Positions 15,911 to 24,484 of a stretch of DNA of 49,150 bases are shown here, piece by piece. Source of the DNA: Deltaproteobacteria bacterium (GTDB lineage: Bacteria; Desulfobacterota; Binatia; Binatales; Binataceae). Position numbers and translations under genes: made by a program. The DNA is taken from assembly GCA_019237115.1 (NCBI GenBank), contig JAFAHS010000021.1, positions 1 through 49,150 on the forward strand, read 5' to 3'. Within the stretch, counting starts at the first letter, position 1. Every line of letters begins with the position of its first letter. Below the pieces are notes generated by a model. It was not told the DNA's origin and searched no databases. It was given only the letters and a program-made list of their open reading frames with translations.

Positions 15911-17833
15911 ATGAACCTTGAGTTTGCCGCGCTGGCGCTGATTCTGGGTTTTCCCGCACTCGGCGTGCTGTTCAATCTGTTCCTGGGGCCGCGGCTGGGG
16001 CGCGGTGCGGTCAACCTGGTCGGGCCTGGAGTGATGTTCCTGTGCTTTGCGGTGGCGAGCTGGGCGTTTGTCACCCTGATGACCCTGCCGGCGGGGAGTG
16101 CGCTCTTCTGCCCGCTGTGGAGATGGATCGAGGCCGGGAGTTTTCACGTCGACCTGGGGCTTCGGGTCGATGCGCTTTCCGCCGTGATGGTGATGGTGGT
16201 GAGCGGGGTCGGCGCGTTCATTCATCTCTACTCGGTCGGCTACATGGCGCACGACGAGGACTATGCCCGCTACTTTACCTACCTGAACCTGTTCGCCCTC
16301 TCGATGCTCATCCTGGTTCTGGCCGACAACCTGGCGATGATGTTCGTCGGGTGGGAAGGCGTGGGTCTGTGCTCCTACCTGCTAATCGGATTCTGGTACA
16401 CGAATCCGCAATTCGCTTACAACGGACGCAAGGCCTTCATCGTCACCCGGATAGGCGATGCCGGCTTCCTGCTCGGCATTTTCACGCTGCTCTCGGCGCT
16501 CGCGCATCAGGGCATCTGGTCGCTGAACTTCGTCGACCTGCAGAAGCACGCCGGGTTGATAAGCAGCGGGGCTGCGACCGCGGCCGGGCTCCTGCTGTTC
16601 ATGGGGGCGACCGGCAAATCCGCGCAGATTCCGCTCTATGTCTGGCTGCCGGACGCGATGGTCGGCCCAACCCCGGTCAGCGCGCTGATTCACGCCGCCA
16701 CCATGGTTACCGCGGGCGTGTACATGGTCGCGCGGCTCAATTTCCTGTATGTGCTCGCGCCCGACGCAATGCTGGTAGTCGCGACGATTGGTGCCCTGAC
16801 CGCGTTCTTTGCCGGCACCATCGCGATCGTCCAACCCGACATCAAGCGGGTGCTCGCCTATTCCACCATAAGCCAGCTCGGCTACATGTTCCTGGGCGTG
16901 GGTTCGGGAGCATTTGCGGCAGGGGTTTTTCACCTCATGACCCACGCGTTCTTCAAGGGGCTTTTGTTTCTGTGCTCCGGCTCGGTCATCCACGCGCTGG
17001 AGGGAGAGCAGGACATGAACAAGATGGGCGCGCTGCGGACGCGCCTGCCGATCACGTTCTGGACCATGTTGATCGCGACACTGGCGATTTGCGCGGTGCC
17101 GGGGTTCTCCGGCTATTTCTCCAAGGACCTGATTCTGGAAGGCGCCTACCAGTCGGGTCATTTCTGGCTCTGGCTGCTGGGTGTGATCACGGCCGGCGTC
17201 ACCAGCTTTTACATGTTCCGGCTCATCTTCATGACCTTTTTCGGCGAGTCGCGCGTGGAGCCGGACAAGCTCCATCACCTTCACGAGTCGCCCCCGATCA
17301 TGACCATCCCGCTGGTGGTGCTCGCGGTGTTTGCGATCATCGGTGGGTGGGTGGGACTGCCCGAGGGGCTGCTGTGGGGCGACGCGTTTGCAAAGTTCCT
17401 CTCTCCGGTGGTGGGCGATTTCAAGCCCGCGGTTCCGGCCTCGGCGGCCACGCTCTCCGCGGTGGCGACCGGACTGGGCGGCATCGGCATTCTGATCGCC
17501 TATGTCTGCTACCTGCGGATGCCGGGCATGCCGCAGGTGATCGCATGGCGCCTCAGAGGTCTGTACGACCTGCTGCTCGAGAAATATCGCATCGACGAGC
17601 TCTACAATCTGCTGGTCACCCGTCCGCTGTTCTTCATCTCCGATCAGATTCTCAATCGGGGGATCGACCAGTTCGTCATCGACGGCACCGCGAATCGAAC
17701 CGGGCTGGCGGTGGAAAATAGCGGGGAGGCGGTGCGCCGGGTCGAGACCGGCAACGTCCAGCACTACGCGTTCGTGTACCTGCTGGGAGTCATCGGCATT
17801 GTCGCTTACTACCTCTACGTAGTCATGCACTGA
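15911..17833 (+). CDS. nuoL: NADH-quinone oxidoreductase subunit L (NuoL)
   Basis: A 640-residue antiporter-like subunit with about 16 helices. Family signatures include NLAMMFVGWEGVGLCSYLLI, then KAFIVTRIGDAGFLLGIF, WLPDAMVGPTPVSALIHAAT and LAYSTISQLGYMFLGVGSG. The C-terminal lateral helix region is present before a final transmembrane anchor near the end. NuoL is the distal proton-pumping subunit. The stop codon overlaps the nuoM ATG (TGATG). Length is within the family range. Confidence 0.98.
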   Translation: MNLEFAALALILGFPALGVLFNLFLGPRLGRGAVNLVGPGVMFLCFAVASWAFVTLMTLPAGSALFCPLWRWIEAGSFHVDLGLRVDALSAVMVMVVSGVGAFIHLYSVGYMAHDEDYARYFTYLNLFALSMLILVLADNLAMMFVGWEGVGLCSYLLIGFWYTNPQFAYNGRKAFIVTRIGDAGFLLGIFTLLSALAHQGIWSLNFVDLQKHAGLISSGAATAAGLLLFMGATGKSAQIPLYVWLPDAMVGPTPVSALIHAATMVTAGVYMVARLNFLYVLAPDAMLVVATIGALTAFFAGTIAIVQPDIKRVLAYSTISQLGYMFLGVGSGAFAAGVFHLMTHAFFKGLLFLCSGSVIHALEGEQDMNKMGALRTRLPITFWTMLIATLAICAVPGFSGYFSKDLILEGAYQSGHFWLWLLGVITAGVTSFYMFRLIFMTFFGESRVEPDKLHHLHESPPIMTIPLVVLAVFAIIGGWVGLPEGLLWGDAFAKFLSPVVGDFKPAVPASAATLSAVATGLGGIGILIAYVCYLRMPGMPQVIAWRLRGLYDLLLEKYRIDELYNLLVTRPLFFISDQILNRGIDQFVIDGTANRTGLAVENSGEAVRRVETGNVQHYAFVYLLGVIGIVAYYLYVVMH

Positions 17834-19398
17834 TGCAGAGTGGAATCCTCACCGCCTTGGTCTTCTTTCCGCTGCTGGGCGCGATTTTCGTCCTCATGCT
17901 CGCCGACGAACGTGGCACCTGGAACTCGGCATTTGTCTTTTCACTGGTGCCGCTTGCGATCAGCCTGTATCTGTTCGCCGCGTTTGACAGCAAGGAACCG
18001 AACTATCAATTCGTCGAACAGTATTCGTGGATTCCACAGTACGGGATCTCCTATCACCTGGGGATCGACGGGATCAGCCTGCTGCTGACCGTGCTCACCA
18101 CGATCCTGATTTCGCTGTCGCTGCTGTACTCGGGCGGCGGCGACATCGAGCAGCGTCCCCGGGAGTTCTGTTTTTTCCTGCTGGTGCTGGAGACCGGGCT
18201 GCTCGGGGCGCTGGCCGCGGTCGACCTGTTCCTGTTCTACGTGTTCTGGGAAGTGATGCTGATTCCAATGTACTTCCTGATTGGCATCTGGGGGCACGGT
18301 CGCAAGATTTACGCGGCCATCAAGTTCGTCTTGTTCACGATGGTGGGCTCGTTCCTGATGCTGGTGGCGATCATCTACCTGGCGTTCGCCGCCCGGCACG
18401 CATTCGGCAGGCTCAGCTTCGACCTGCCCCTGCTCTACCGGGTTCCGCTTTCCGAGACCGAGGCGCACTGGTTGTTCGCAGGCTTCGCACTCGCCTTTGC
18501 GATCAAGGTGCCGATGTGGCCGGTGCATACCTGGCTGCCCGATGCCCATACCGAGGCGCCAACCGCCGGCTCGGTAATTCTGGCGGGAATCATGCTGAAG
18601 ATGGGCACCTATGGCTTCGTGCGCTTTGCGATCCCGCTTTTTCCGGCGGTCGCGGTCGAGGCGGTGCCGCTGTTCCTCGCGCTCGCGGTGGTCGGAATCG
18701 TGTACGGGGCGCTGGTTGCGATGACCCAGCCCGACTTAAAGCGCCTGATCGCCTATTCGTCGGTCAGCCACCTTGGTTTCGTGATGCTGGGAATCTTTGC
18801 GCTGAACCCCCAAGGGATCACCGGCGCGATCTATCAAATGCTTAGTCACGGCCTCTCGACCGGCGCGCTGTTTCTGCTGATCGGGATGCTGTACCTGCGC
18901 CGCCACACGCGCGAGATTGCTGAATTCGGAGGACTGTGGAAGAGCGTTCCGGTCTACGCGGGCATCTTCATGTTCGCGATGTTGTCATCGGCCGGACTTC
19001 CCGGGCTCAACGGGTTCATCGGCGAGTTTCTGATCATGGTCGGCACCTTCCTGCGCTCCTGGCCCGCCGCCGCCTTTGCGGTCAGCGGAATCGTGCTGGG
19101 CGCGCTCTACCTGTTGTGGGCCTATGAACGGGTGATGTTCGGACCGATAAGCCACGCGGTAAATGCGACGATTCAGGACCTGACCGGACGCGAGATAGCG
19201 GTGATGGTGCCGCTGATGGCTTTGATGCTGTTCATGGGCCTTTACCCGGCGCCGCTGATTTCGCGAATGCAGCCGTCGGTCGAGCGGATGCTCGCGGGCG
19301 TGCAGATCGAGCAGGTCCGTCTTAAGCAACGCGCGCACCGCCAGGTCGCGGTCAGCGTCCCGCACGACCCGGCGCTGGAAACGGCTTCGGTCCGATGA
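17833..19398 (+). CDS. nuoM: NADH-quinone oxidoreductase subunit M (NuoM)
   Basis: A 521-residue antiporter-like subunit with about 14 helices. Signatures are GIDGISLLLTVLTT, FYVFWEVMLIPMYFLIGIWG, the proton-channel motif PVHTWLPDAHTEAPTAGSVI, and RLIAYSSVSHLGFVMLGIFA. NuoM pumps protons next to NuoL and NuoN. The C-terminal 40 residues after the last helix are hydrophilic and longer than in E. coli. It overlaps nuoL by one base and nuoN by four (ATGA). Confidence 0.98.
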   Translation: MQSGILTALVFFPLLGAIFVLMLADERGTWNSAFVFSLVPLAISLYLFAAFDSKEPNYQFVEQYSWIPQYGISYHLGIDGISLLLTVLTTILISLSLLYSGGGDIEQRPREFCFFLLVLETGLLGALAAVDLFLFYVFWEVMLIPMYFLIGIWGHGRKIYAAIKFVLFTMVGSFLMLVAIIYLAFAARHAFGRLSFDLPLLYRVPLSETEAHWLFAGFALAFAIKVPMWPVHTWLPDAHTEAPTAGSVILAGIMLKMGTYGFVRFAIPLFPAVAVEAVPLFLALAVVGIVYGALVAMTQPDLKRLIAYSSVSHLGFVMLGIFALNPQGITGAIYQMLSHGLSTGALFLLIGMLYLRRHTREIAEFGGLWKSVPVYAGIFMFAMLSSAGLPGLNGFIGEFLIMVGTFLRSWPAAAFAVSGIVLGALYLLWAYERVMFGPISHAVNATIQDLTGREIAVMVPLMALMLFMGLYPAPLISRMQPSVERMLAGVQIEQVRLKQRAHRQVAVSVPHDPALETASVR

Positions 19399-20891
19399 AT
19401 CCCTACAACCTCGCCGCTATCAACTTCGCCTGGCTCCCGATACTTCCACTTATCGCGGTCAGCATTGGTGCAATGGTCATCCTGATGGTCGGGGTGCGTA
19501 TGGCCGACGACGAAAGCGAGGGTCTCGGCTGGCTTGGGCTGGCCACGCTCGGAGTCGCATTCGTCCTGGCGCTGGGGCTGATCGGGCAGACCGGGTTTGC
19601 TTTTGGGGGTGCGCTGGCGGTCGACGGGTTTTCTGCGTTTTTCCAGTTGACCATCCTGATCACGGCAGCCTTCACGATTCTGATGTCGCTGGACTACGCC
19701 AGTGACAATCATCTCGCCGGCGCCGAGTACTACTCGCTGCTGCTGTTTTCGACGGTGGGGATGATGCTCATGGCGGCCGCGGGCGACCTTATCGTCATCT
19801 TCCTGGGGCTCGAGACCATGTCGATTGCGGTCTACGTGCTGGCCGGGCTGCGCAGGAGCGATGCGCGGTCCAACGAGGCCGCGATCAAGTATTTTCTGCT
19901 GGGGGCGTTCTCGACCGGCTTTCTGCTGTATGGAATCGCACTTGTCTATGGTGCGACCGGATCGATCAAACTTGACGCGATTCGCGCCCAACTCTCGGCG
20001 CCGATGGCCTCCCATCCGATGCTGTCGCTGGGGATGGCGATGTTGCTGGTCGGTTTCGGCTTCAAGGTGGCGGCGGTGCCGTTCCACATGTGGACGCCGG
20101 ACGTTTACGAGGGTGCCCCGACGCCGATCACCGCGTTCATGGCGGTCGGCGTGAAGTTGGGAGCGTTCGCGGCGTTTGTGCGAATTTTCCTGGTGGGGTT
20201 TCTGCCGGTCAGCGGTCAATGGTCCAACGCGCTGTGGGTGATCGCCGTGCTGACCATGACCACCGGCAACGTGGTCGCGGTGGCGCAGACGAATATCAAG
20301 CGGCTGCTCGCGTACTCGGCCATCGCGCACGCGGGGTACATACTGGTCGGGATGATAGCGGCCAGTCCGGAGGGTGGTGCCGCGGTGCTCTACTATCTGC
20401 TGACCTACGCCTTCACCACCCTGGGGGCATTCGGAATTGTGGTCGCGCTCGAACGTCGCGGGCTCGTCGGAGACGAGATTGCTGACTATCGCGGCCTCTC
20501 AACCCGCTCGCCCGCGCTGGCCGGGGCGATGGCCGTGTTCCTGCTGTCGTTTACCGGGGTACCGCCGCTGGCCGGATTCATGGGCAAGTTTTACATCTTC
20601 AGCGCGGCGCTGCGGCAGGGCTACACGTATTTGGTGATAATCGCAGTCTTAAACGCCGTGATCGCAGCCTTTTATTACATCTCGGTCACCGTCGCGATGT
20701 TTATGGAAGAGGGCGGTATTGAACCCGCGCGGATGACGCGCAGGCCCGCACTGGTCGCCGCTATCGGGCTCTCGGCCATTGCCACGGTGCTGGTCGGCGT
20801 CTACCCGGCGCCCTACATGACCGCGGCGCAGAACGCGTTCAATTCAGCGCTCGGTGAAGCGGCAATGCGCGCGGCGTCGCTCAATCAGTAA
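19395..20891 (+). CDS. nuoN: NADH-quinone oxidoreductase subunit N (NuoN)
   Basis: A 498-residue antiporter-like subunit. Signatures include FLGLETMSIAVYVLAGL, SNEAAIKYFLLGAFSTGFLL, PFHMWTPDVYEGAPTPITAF and RLLAYSAIAHAGYILVGMIA, with a late GVPPLAGFMGKFYIFSAAL. NuoN is the proton-pumping subunit nearest NuoK. It is the last gene of the operon; a convergent ridA-like gene ends 61 bases later. A short GC-rich inverted repeat at 20918-20944 between them may help end transcription. Confidence 0.98.
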   Translation: MNPYNLAAINFAWLPILPLIAVSIGAMVILMVGVRMADDESEGLGWLGLATLGVAFVLALGLIGQTGFAFGGALAVDGFSAFFQLTILITAAFTILMSLDYASDNHLAGAEYYSLLLFSTVGMMLMAAAGDLIVIFLGLETMSIAVYVLAGLRRSDARSNEAAIKYFLLGAFSTGFLLYGIALVYGATGSIKLDAIRAQLSAPMASHPMLSLGMAMLLVGFGFKVAAVPFHMWTPDVYEGAPTPITAFMAVGVKLGAFAAFVRIFLVGFLPVSGQWSNALWVIAVLTMTTGNVVAVAQTNIKRLLAYSAIAHAGYILVGMIAASPEGGAAVLYYLLTYAFTTLGAFGIVVALERRGLVGDEIADYRGLSTRSPALAGAMAVFLLSFTGVPPLAGFMGKFYIFSAALRQGYTYLVIIAVLNAVIAAFYYISVTVAMFMEEGGIEPARMTRRPALVAAIGLSAIATVLVGVYPAPYMTAAQNAFNSALGEAAMRAASLNQ

Positions 20892-20952
20892 GCAATTTTC
20901 ATCTTCGGAGCACACCAGCCGCGGGGGCGAAGCGAGCTCGCGGCCAGTCCGG

Positions 20953-21429
20953 TTATCTCCGGCGCTTCGATTTGGACGCGGAGGTTTTCTTTCCCGTGAT
21001 CTTGGGCTTCGATTTCGGTAGAGCCTTGGGTGCTGGCGCGGATTCGCGATAGGCGTCGGCCTCGATCTCGATGAGCATCGCGGGATGAACCAAGCCCTTT
21101 ACCTCGACCATAGTCGAGGCGGGCGGCGCTTCGGCGAAGAACTCGTGGTGCGCGCGGGCCACCTCGGCGAAGCGCGAGATATCGGTGACGAACATCCGGG
21201 TGCGGATAACATCCTGCATCGAGAGTCCCACTCTCTGGAGCGCGGTGCGGATGTTGAGCAGCGCCTGGCGTGCCTGTACGTACATCTGGCCACCGCCGAC
21301 CACCAGGCCACGCTCGTCGGTGGCCGTGGTACCCGATACCGCGACTAGCTCTCCGGCTTTGACGGCTCGCGAATAGGCAGCAACCGGCTCCCACGGCGTG
21401 CCGCTGGAAATGCGCACAAGTTGCGCCAT
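20953..21429 (-). CDS. RidA-family protein (YjgF/YER057c/UK114), enamine/imine deaminase-like
   Basis: A 158-residue protein starting at an ATG with GGGGAG five bases before it. The Rid fold is seen in SRAVKAGELVAVSGTTATDE, QARQALLNIRTALQRVGLS and VIRTRMFVTDISRFAEVARA, followed by PPASTMVEVKGLVHPAMLIE. RidA proteins hydrolyse reactive enamines and imines made by PLP enzymes; the key arginine position appears here in the PPASTMVEV/L segment only in part, so this may be a Rid-like protein with another activity. The last 25 residues are an unusual lysine- and arginine-rich tail (ending KSKRRR). Confidence 0.9.
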   Translation of the reverse strand: MAQLVRISSGTPWEPVAAYSRAVKAGELVAVSGTTATDERGLVVGGGQMYVQARQALLNIRTALQRVGLSMQDVIRTRMFVTDISRFAEVARAHHEFFAEAPPASTMVEVKGLVHPAMLIEIEADAYRESAPAPKALPKSKPKITGKKTSASKSKRRR

Positions 21430-21912
21430 CAAATCTCCCCTTCCCGAGAACGTCCGCTTGGGGAACGTCTCAGATATCGCGCGACGGGAACCGCTCCTCG
21501 AGTTCCCGCGCGATGGATCTCATCGGCGGTCCCACCATTCCAGAGTCGGGCGTCAACCAATGGATGAGCCGCCAGAATCGGAGCAACAGTGCCGACTCCC
21601 GGCGGTGTTGCCGATTCATATCCAGTTCGGGTTCGACCACTGAACCATGCTGGTCGGTGTGCACTCGATCGAGGGCGACTGAAAAGCGCCTGCTACGCTC
21701 CAACTTCCCATCCTCCCCACCACAGACGTTGGAATTGATAATAGCGTGCCGAAGCTCATTTCAAAATAGTGGTATGAAATTTGATCGATCGGCGCGCTTC
21801 TCATAACTCTGCCTACTCGCGCTTGAAGTTGTGCGGCGCCTATCGTATTGTTGGCGGCGTTTTCAGTTTTTGCGCTATTGTCTAGGGTATCTGGGAATTC
21901 AAGGAGGAAGCG
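21430..21912. other. Intergenic region with no confident gene
   Basis: About 480 bases between ridA and the small lipoprotein gene. A 77-codon minus-strand frame (21470-21703) starts at TTG and has mixed hydrophilic composition but no recognised domain, so it is not called. The AT-richer part at 21720-21900 probably holds promoters for the lipoprotein gene on the plus strand. Confidence 0.5.
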
Positions 21913-22095
21913 ATGCGCAAAGTCCTGTTTCTGGCACTAATTGCGTTGTTCCTGGGGGCCGCGTGCAGCAAATCCGAAGAGACAGCTCCAGCCGCTCCGG
22001 AGGCGTCCCCTCCTGCCGCTGAAGCGAGCCCGGCAGCTCCTGCCAGCCCCTCGGGGGACATGGGCAGCCCGGCAGCCAGTCCGGCAGCTCCGTAA
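21913..22095 (+). CDS. Very small Pro/Ala/Ser-rich lipoprotein
   Basis: A 60-residue protein with a clear lipoprotein signal: MRKVLFLALIALFLGAAC, with Cys18 as the lipidated residue. The mature part is short and disordered, with repeats of the EASPPAAEASPAAPASP type. A strong Shine-Dalgarno (AAGGAGG) lies 6 bases before the ATG. A related repeat appears in the exported protein at 34658. No function is known for proteins of this kind; they may act as surface or periplasmic spacers. A hairpin follows at 22119. Confidence 0.75.
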   Translation: MRKVLFLALIALFLGAACSKSEETAPAAPEASPPAAEASPAAPASPSGDMGSPAASPAAP

Positions 22096-22118
22096 GCAAC
22101 TTCGGCTCAAGGACCGTC

Positions 22119-22150
22119 CCGCGCGCCGCCCCACCTAAGGCGGCGCGCGG
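22119..22150 (+). terminator. Strong GC hairpin after the small lipoprotein gene
   Basis: A perfect 12-bp stem, all G and C (22119-22130 with 22139-22150), encloses an 8-base loop. No T run follows directly, so it may be a processing or Rho-assisted end. It is 23 bases after the stop codon. Confidence 0.6.
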
Positions 22151-22230
22151 TTAACCACCCTCATTTCCTTCAATTTTGGGCGGGTTCGACGGGGGGCACG
22201 CGCCGGGGCTTTTTGCTCACCCGAGGGCCC

Positions 22231-22710
22231 TTACTCTTCCTTGCTACCCGATTCGCTCGAACCCGGCGCCCGCGTCTGCGGGGCACCTTGAATTATCTCG
22301 CGAGCCCGCTGAGCCGATTCTTGCGCGAGGTCTCTTAGTTCCAGGGTTTTGAGACGCAGGTCTTCGGTCTTGCGCGCGAGTTCCTCGCGAAGTTCGGTCA
22401 CGATAGCGACCGCATCCTGGCGAGCCTTTTCTCTTTTCTTGGCGTCAGTAAGCGTGCTCTGGAGCTGCTCGGCGAGTTTTTTTCCCTGATCGCGCAGGGA
22501 AGTAACCTGCCGCACGATCTCGTCACGCGCCCGCTTGGCTTCGCTGATGAGGCGGCTGTCGAGCTTGCGGGCGTGCGCCTCCTTTTCAATGCGGTCGCGG
22601 AGTTGAGACACCATCGATCTGAGCTGCATCAGCTGCGACCCGCTCGCAGCCGGCTTGGTGCGTTTGCTTGCCGGTTTACGTTTGGAAGCCGTCTTCTTTT
22701 TCTGGGGCAT
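22231..22710 (-). CDS. Coiled-coil protein with basic N-terminal tail
   Basis: A 159-residue hydrophilic protein with no named family. Residues 1-25 are lysine-rich with Pro/Ala/Ser (KKKTASKRKPASKRTKPAAS), like histone H1-type tails. Residues 27-142 are a long charged helix predicted as coiled coil (for example REELARKTEDLRLKTLELRD). There is no signal peptide, so it is cytosolic. The basic tail suggests nucleic-acid or nucleoid binding; that is inference. A good AAGGAG ribosome-binding site precedes the ATG. It is divergent from the permease gene at 22835. Confidence 0.75.
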   Translation of the reverse strand: MPQKKKTASKRKPASKRTKPAASGSQLMQLRSMVSQLRDRIEKEAHARKLDSRLISEAKRARDEIVRQVTSLRDQGKKLAEQLQSTLTDAKKREKARQDAVAIVTELREELARKTEDLRLKTLELRDLAQESAQRAREIIQGAPQTRAPGSSESGSKEE

Positions 22711-22834
22711 CGGGTGCTCTCCTTTGGTTCGTGCAACAGTCCATCTTGGTAGGTCTCCGGCCCGAATAAATCAACCCGGCAACACCACCGGAACCGGCGC
22801 GCAAGTCAGACGCCGCTGCTACGATGATGCACCT

Positions 22835-24295
22835 ATGGAGCAAGCGGCGGCTAGAGTTGAGGCGCCGGTGGCGGGGCTCAGGCCGGGCCTTGGGTTGTTC
22901 GATTCAATAACCCTGGTCGCCGGCTCGATGATCGGCTCCGGCGTCTTCATCGTGGCGGCGGATATTGTGCGCCAGGTCGGCTCCCCGGCTGCGCTGCTGG
23001 CGACCTGGATCGTCGCGGGACTGATGACGATCGCGGGTGCACTGGCGTATGGAGAATTGGCCGCCATGATGCCGCAGGCGGGCGGTCAATACGTCTATCT
23101 GCGCGAAGCGTACGGCGGGCTGTGGGCATTCCTGTTCGGCTGGACGCTGCTGCTCATCACCCAGACCGGAACCATCGCCGCAGTTGCGATCGCGTTTGCG
23201 CGGTTTCTCGGCGTCCTGTGGCCGGTGCTGGGTACGCGGGTTTGGCTGGGAGCGGGCAGTTTCGGATTCTCCGGCGAACGCCTGGGCGCGATCATGGTGA
23301 TCGCGATTCTCACCATCGCCAATCTGCGCGGCTTGAATCTGGGGCGCCTGGTGCAGAACTCGTTCACTACCGCAAAAGTTCTTGCGCTGGTGATGATCGT
23401 GCTGGTCGGATGTGTGCTGTTTCCGAATCCGGCCGCGCTGCGCGCCAACTTCGGGAGCGCCGACCGGTTTTTTTTCCAGGACGTGCCGCCAGGCAACTTT
23501 CTGGCAGTGTTCGGAACGGCGATGGTGGGAGCACTGTTTTCGTCGGATGCGTGGGCGTCGGTGACTTTCGCGGCCTCGGAAATCCGCAATCCGCGCCGGA
23601 ATTTGCCGCGTGCGCTCGCGTTCGGCAGTGGCGCGGTCATCTTTCTGTATGTGCTGACCAATCTCGCATACCTGTTCCAGCTTCCGGCGACCGGAGTCCC
23701 CCATGGTTCGGATGTCTTCGCGCGCGGAATCGCGCACGCTGCCAGCGACCGTGTGGCGTCCGCCGCCATGGAAGCAGTGTGGGGCGCCGCGGGTGCATCG
23801 CTCACCGCGGTCCTCGTGATGATCTCCGCGTTCGGATGCGCCAACGGCCTGATCCTGACCGGAGCGCGGGTCATTTATGCGATGGCGGAGGACGGCGTAT
23901 TCTTTGCCGCCGCGCGGCGTCTGAATGTTGCGAACGTCCCTGCGTTTGCGCTGGTCATCCAGGGAGCGTGGGCCGCCCTCCTGGCGGTGAGCGGCACCTA
24001 TTCCCAGCTGCTCGACTACGTAATTTTTGCGGCCCTCTTCTTTTACCTGTTGACGGTCGGGGCCGTATTCCGGCTGCGGAGAACGCGCCCCAATGTGCCG
24101 CGCCCGTATCGAGCGTGGGGATATCCGCTGGTGCCCGCGGCATACATGGTGGCCGCGTCGGCAATGATGATCGACCTGCTGGTGATGAGACCGCGGTTCT
24201 CGTGGCCCGGGGTGATCATCGTGCTGAGCGGAGTGCCGGTTTACCTCGTGACGCGCCGGCGGAGCTCTGCTACCACAGCGCCGAGCCAACGATAG
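22835..24295 (+). CDS. APC-family amino acid permease
   Basis: A 486-residue membrane protein with about 12 helices. The first helix carries the APC substrate-binding signature LVAGSMIGSGVFIVAADIV at about residues 28-46, and ALAYGELAAMMPQAGGQYVY follows in helix 2-3. A later stretch of the NLPRALAFGSGAVIFLYVLT type also fits. It ends with a short hydrophilic tail. APC permeases import or exchange amino acids or polyamines with H+ or Na+; the substrate is not readable. I chose the ATG at 22835 because the open frame upstream overlaps the divergent coiled-coil gene and has no membrane character. Confidence 0.92.
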   Translation: MEQAAARVEAPVAGLRPGLGLFDSITLVAGSMIGSGVFIVAADIVRQVGSPAALLATWIVAGLMTIAGALAYGELAAMMPQAGGQYVYLREAYGGLWAFLFGWTLLLITQTGTIAAVAIAFARFLGVLWPVLGTRVWLGAGSFGFSGERLGAIMVIAILTIANLRGLNLGRLVQNSFTTAKVLALVMIVLVGCVLFPNPAALRANFGSADRFFFQDVPPGNFLAVFGTAMVGALFSSDAWASVTFAASEIRNPRRNLPRALAFGSGAVIFLYVLTNLAYLFQLPATGVPHGSDVFARGIAHAASDRVASAAMEAVWGAAGASLTAVLVMISAFGCANGLILTGARVIYAMAEDGVFFAAARRLNVANVPAFALVIQGAWAALLAVSGTYSQLLDYVIFAALFFYLLTVGAVFRLRRTRPNVPRPYRAWGYPLVPAAYMVAASAMMIDLLVMRPRFSWPGVIIVLSGVPVYLVTRRRSSATTAPSQR

Positions 24296-24484
24296 AGCGC
24301 TTCTTCTCGAACCTGGCACCGGCCCGAGAGGGAGGTCTTTTATCAAGCCAGGTGCAAACCCCGAGTGTTGCCGGCATGGCTACTGCCTGGACCTCGCTTG
24401 AAAACTCTTCACGCGGTGTCGTTCCTTTTCAGCTACCTGGTTAGCGGTTAGGTTGGGGTCAGGACAACTACGGGTGGACGCATC

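Noticed and set aside
16042..17830. Frames of 559 codons (plus) and 482 codons (minus) within nuoL
   Set aside because: Both are shadows of nuoL in GC-rich DNA, with Arg/Gly/Pro/His-biased products and no domain. NuoL itself has every expected motif.
21470..21703. A 77-codon minus-strand frame starting at TTG
   Set aside because: Composition is not absurd for a protein, but it has no domain and a weak start; left uncalled.
22904..24346. A 480-codon minus-strand frame opposite the APC permease
   Set aside because: Composition is Arg/His/Gln-rich and it mirrors the permease; no ribosome-binding site or domain.
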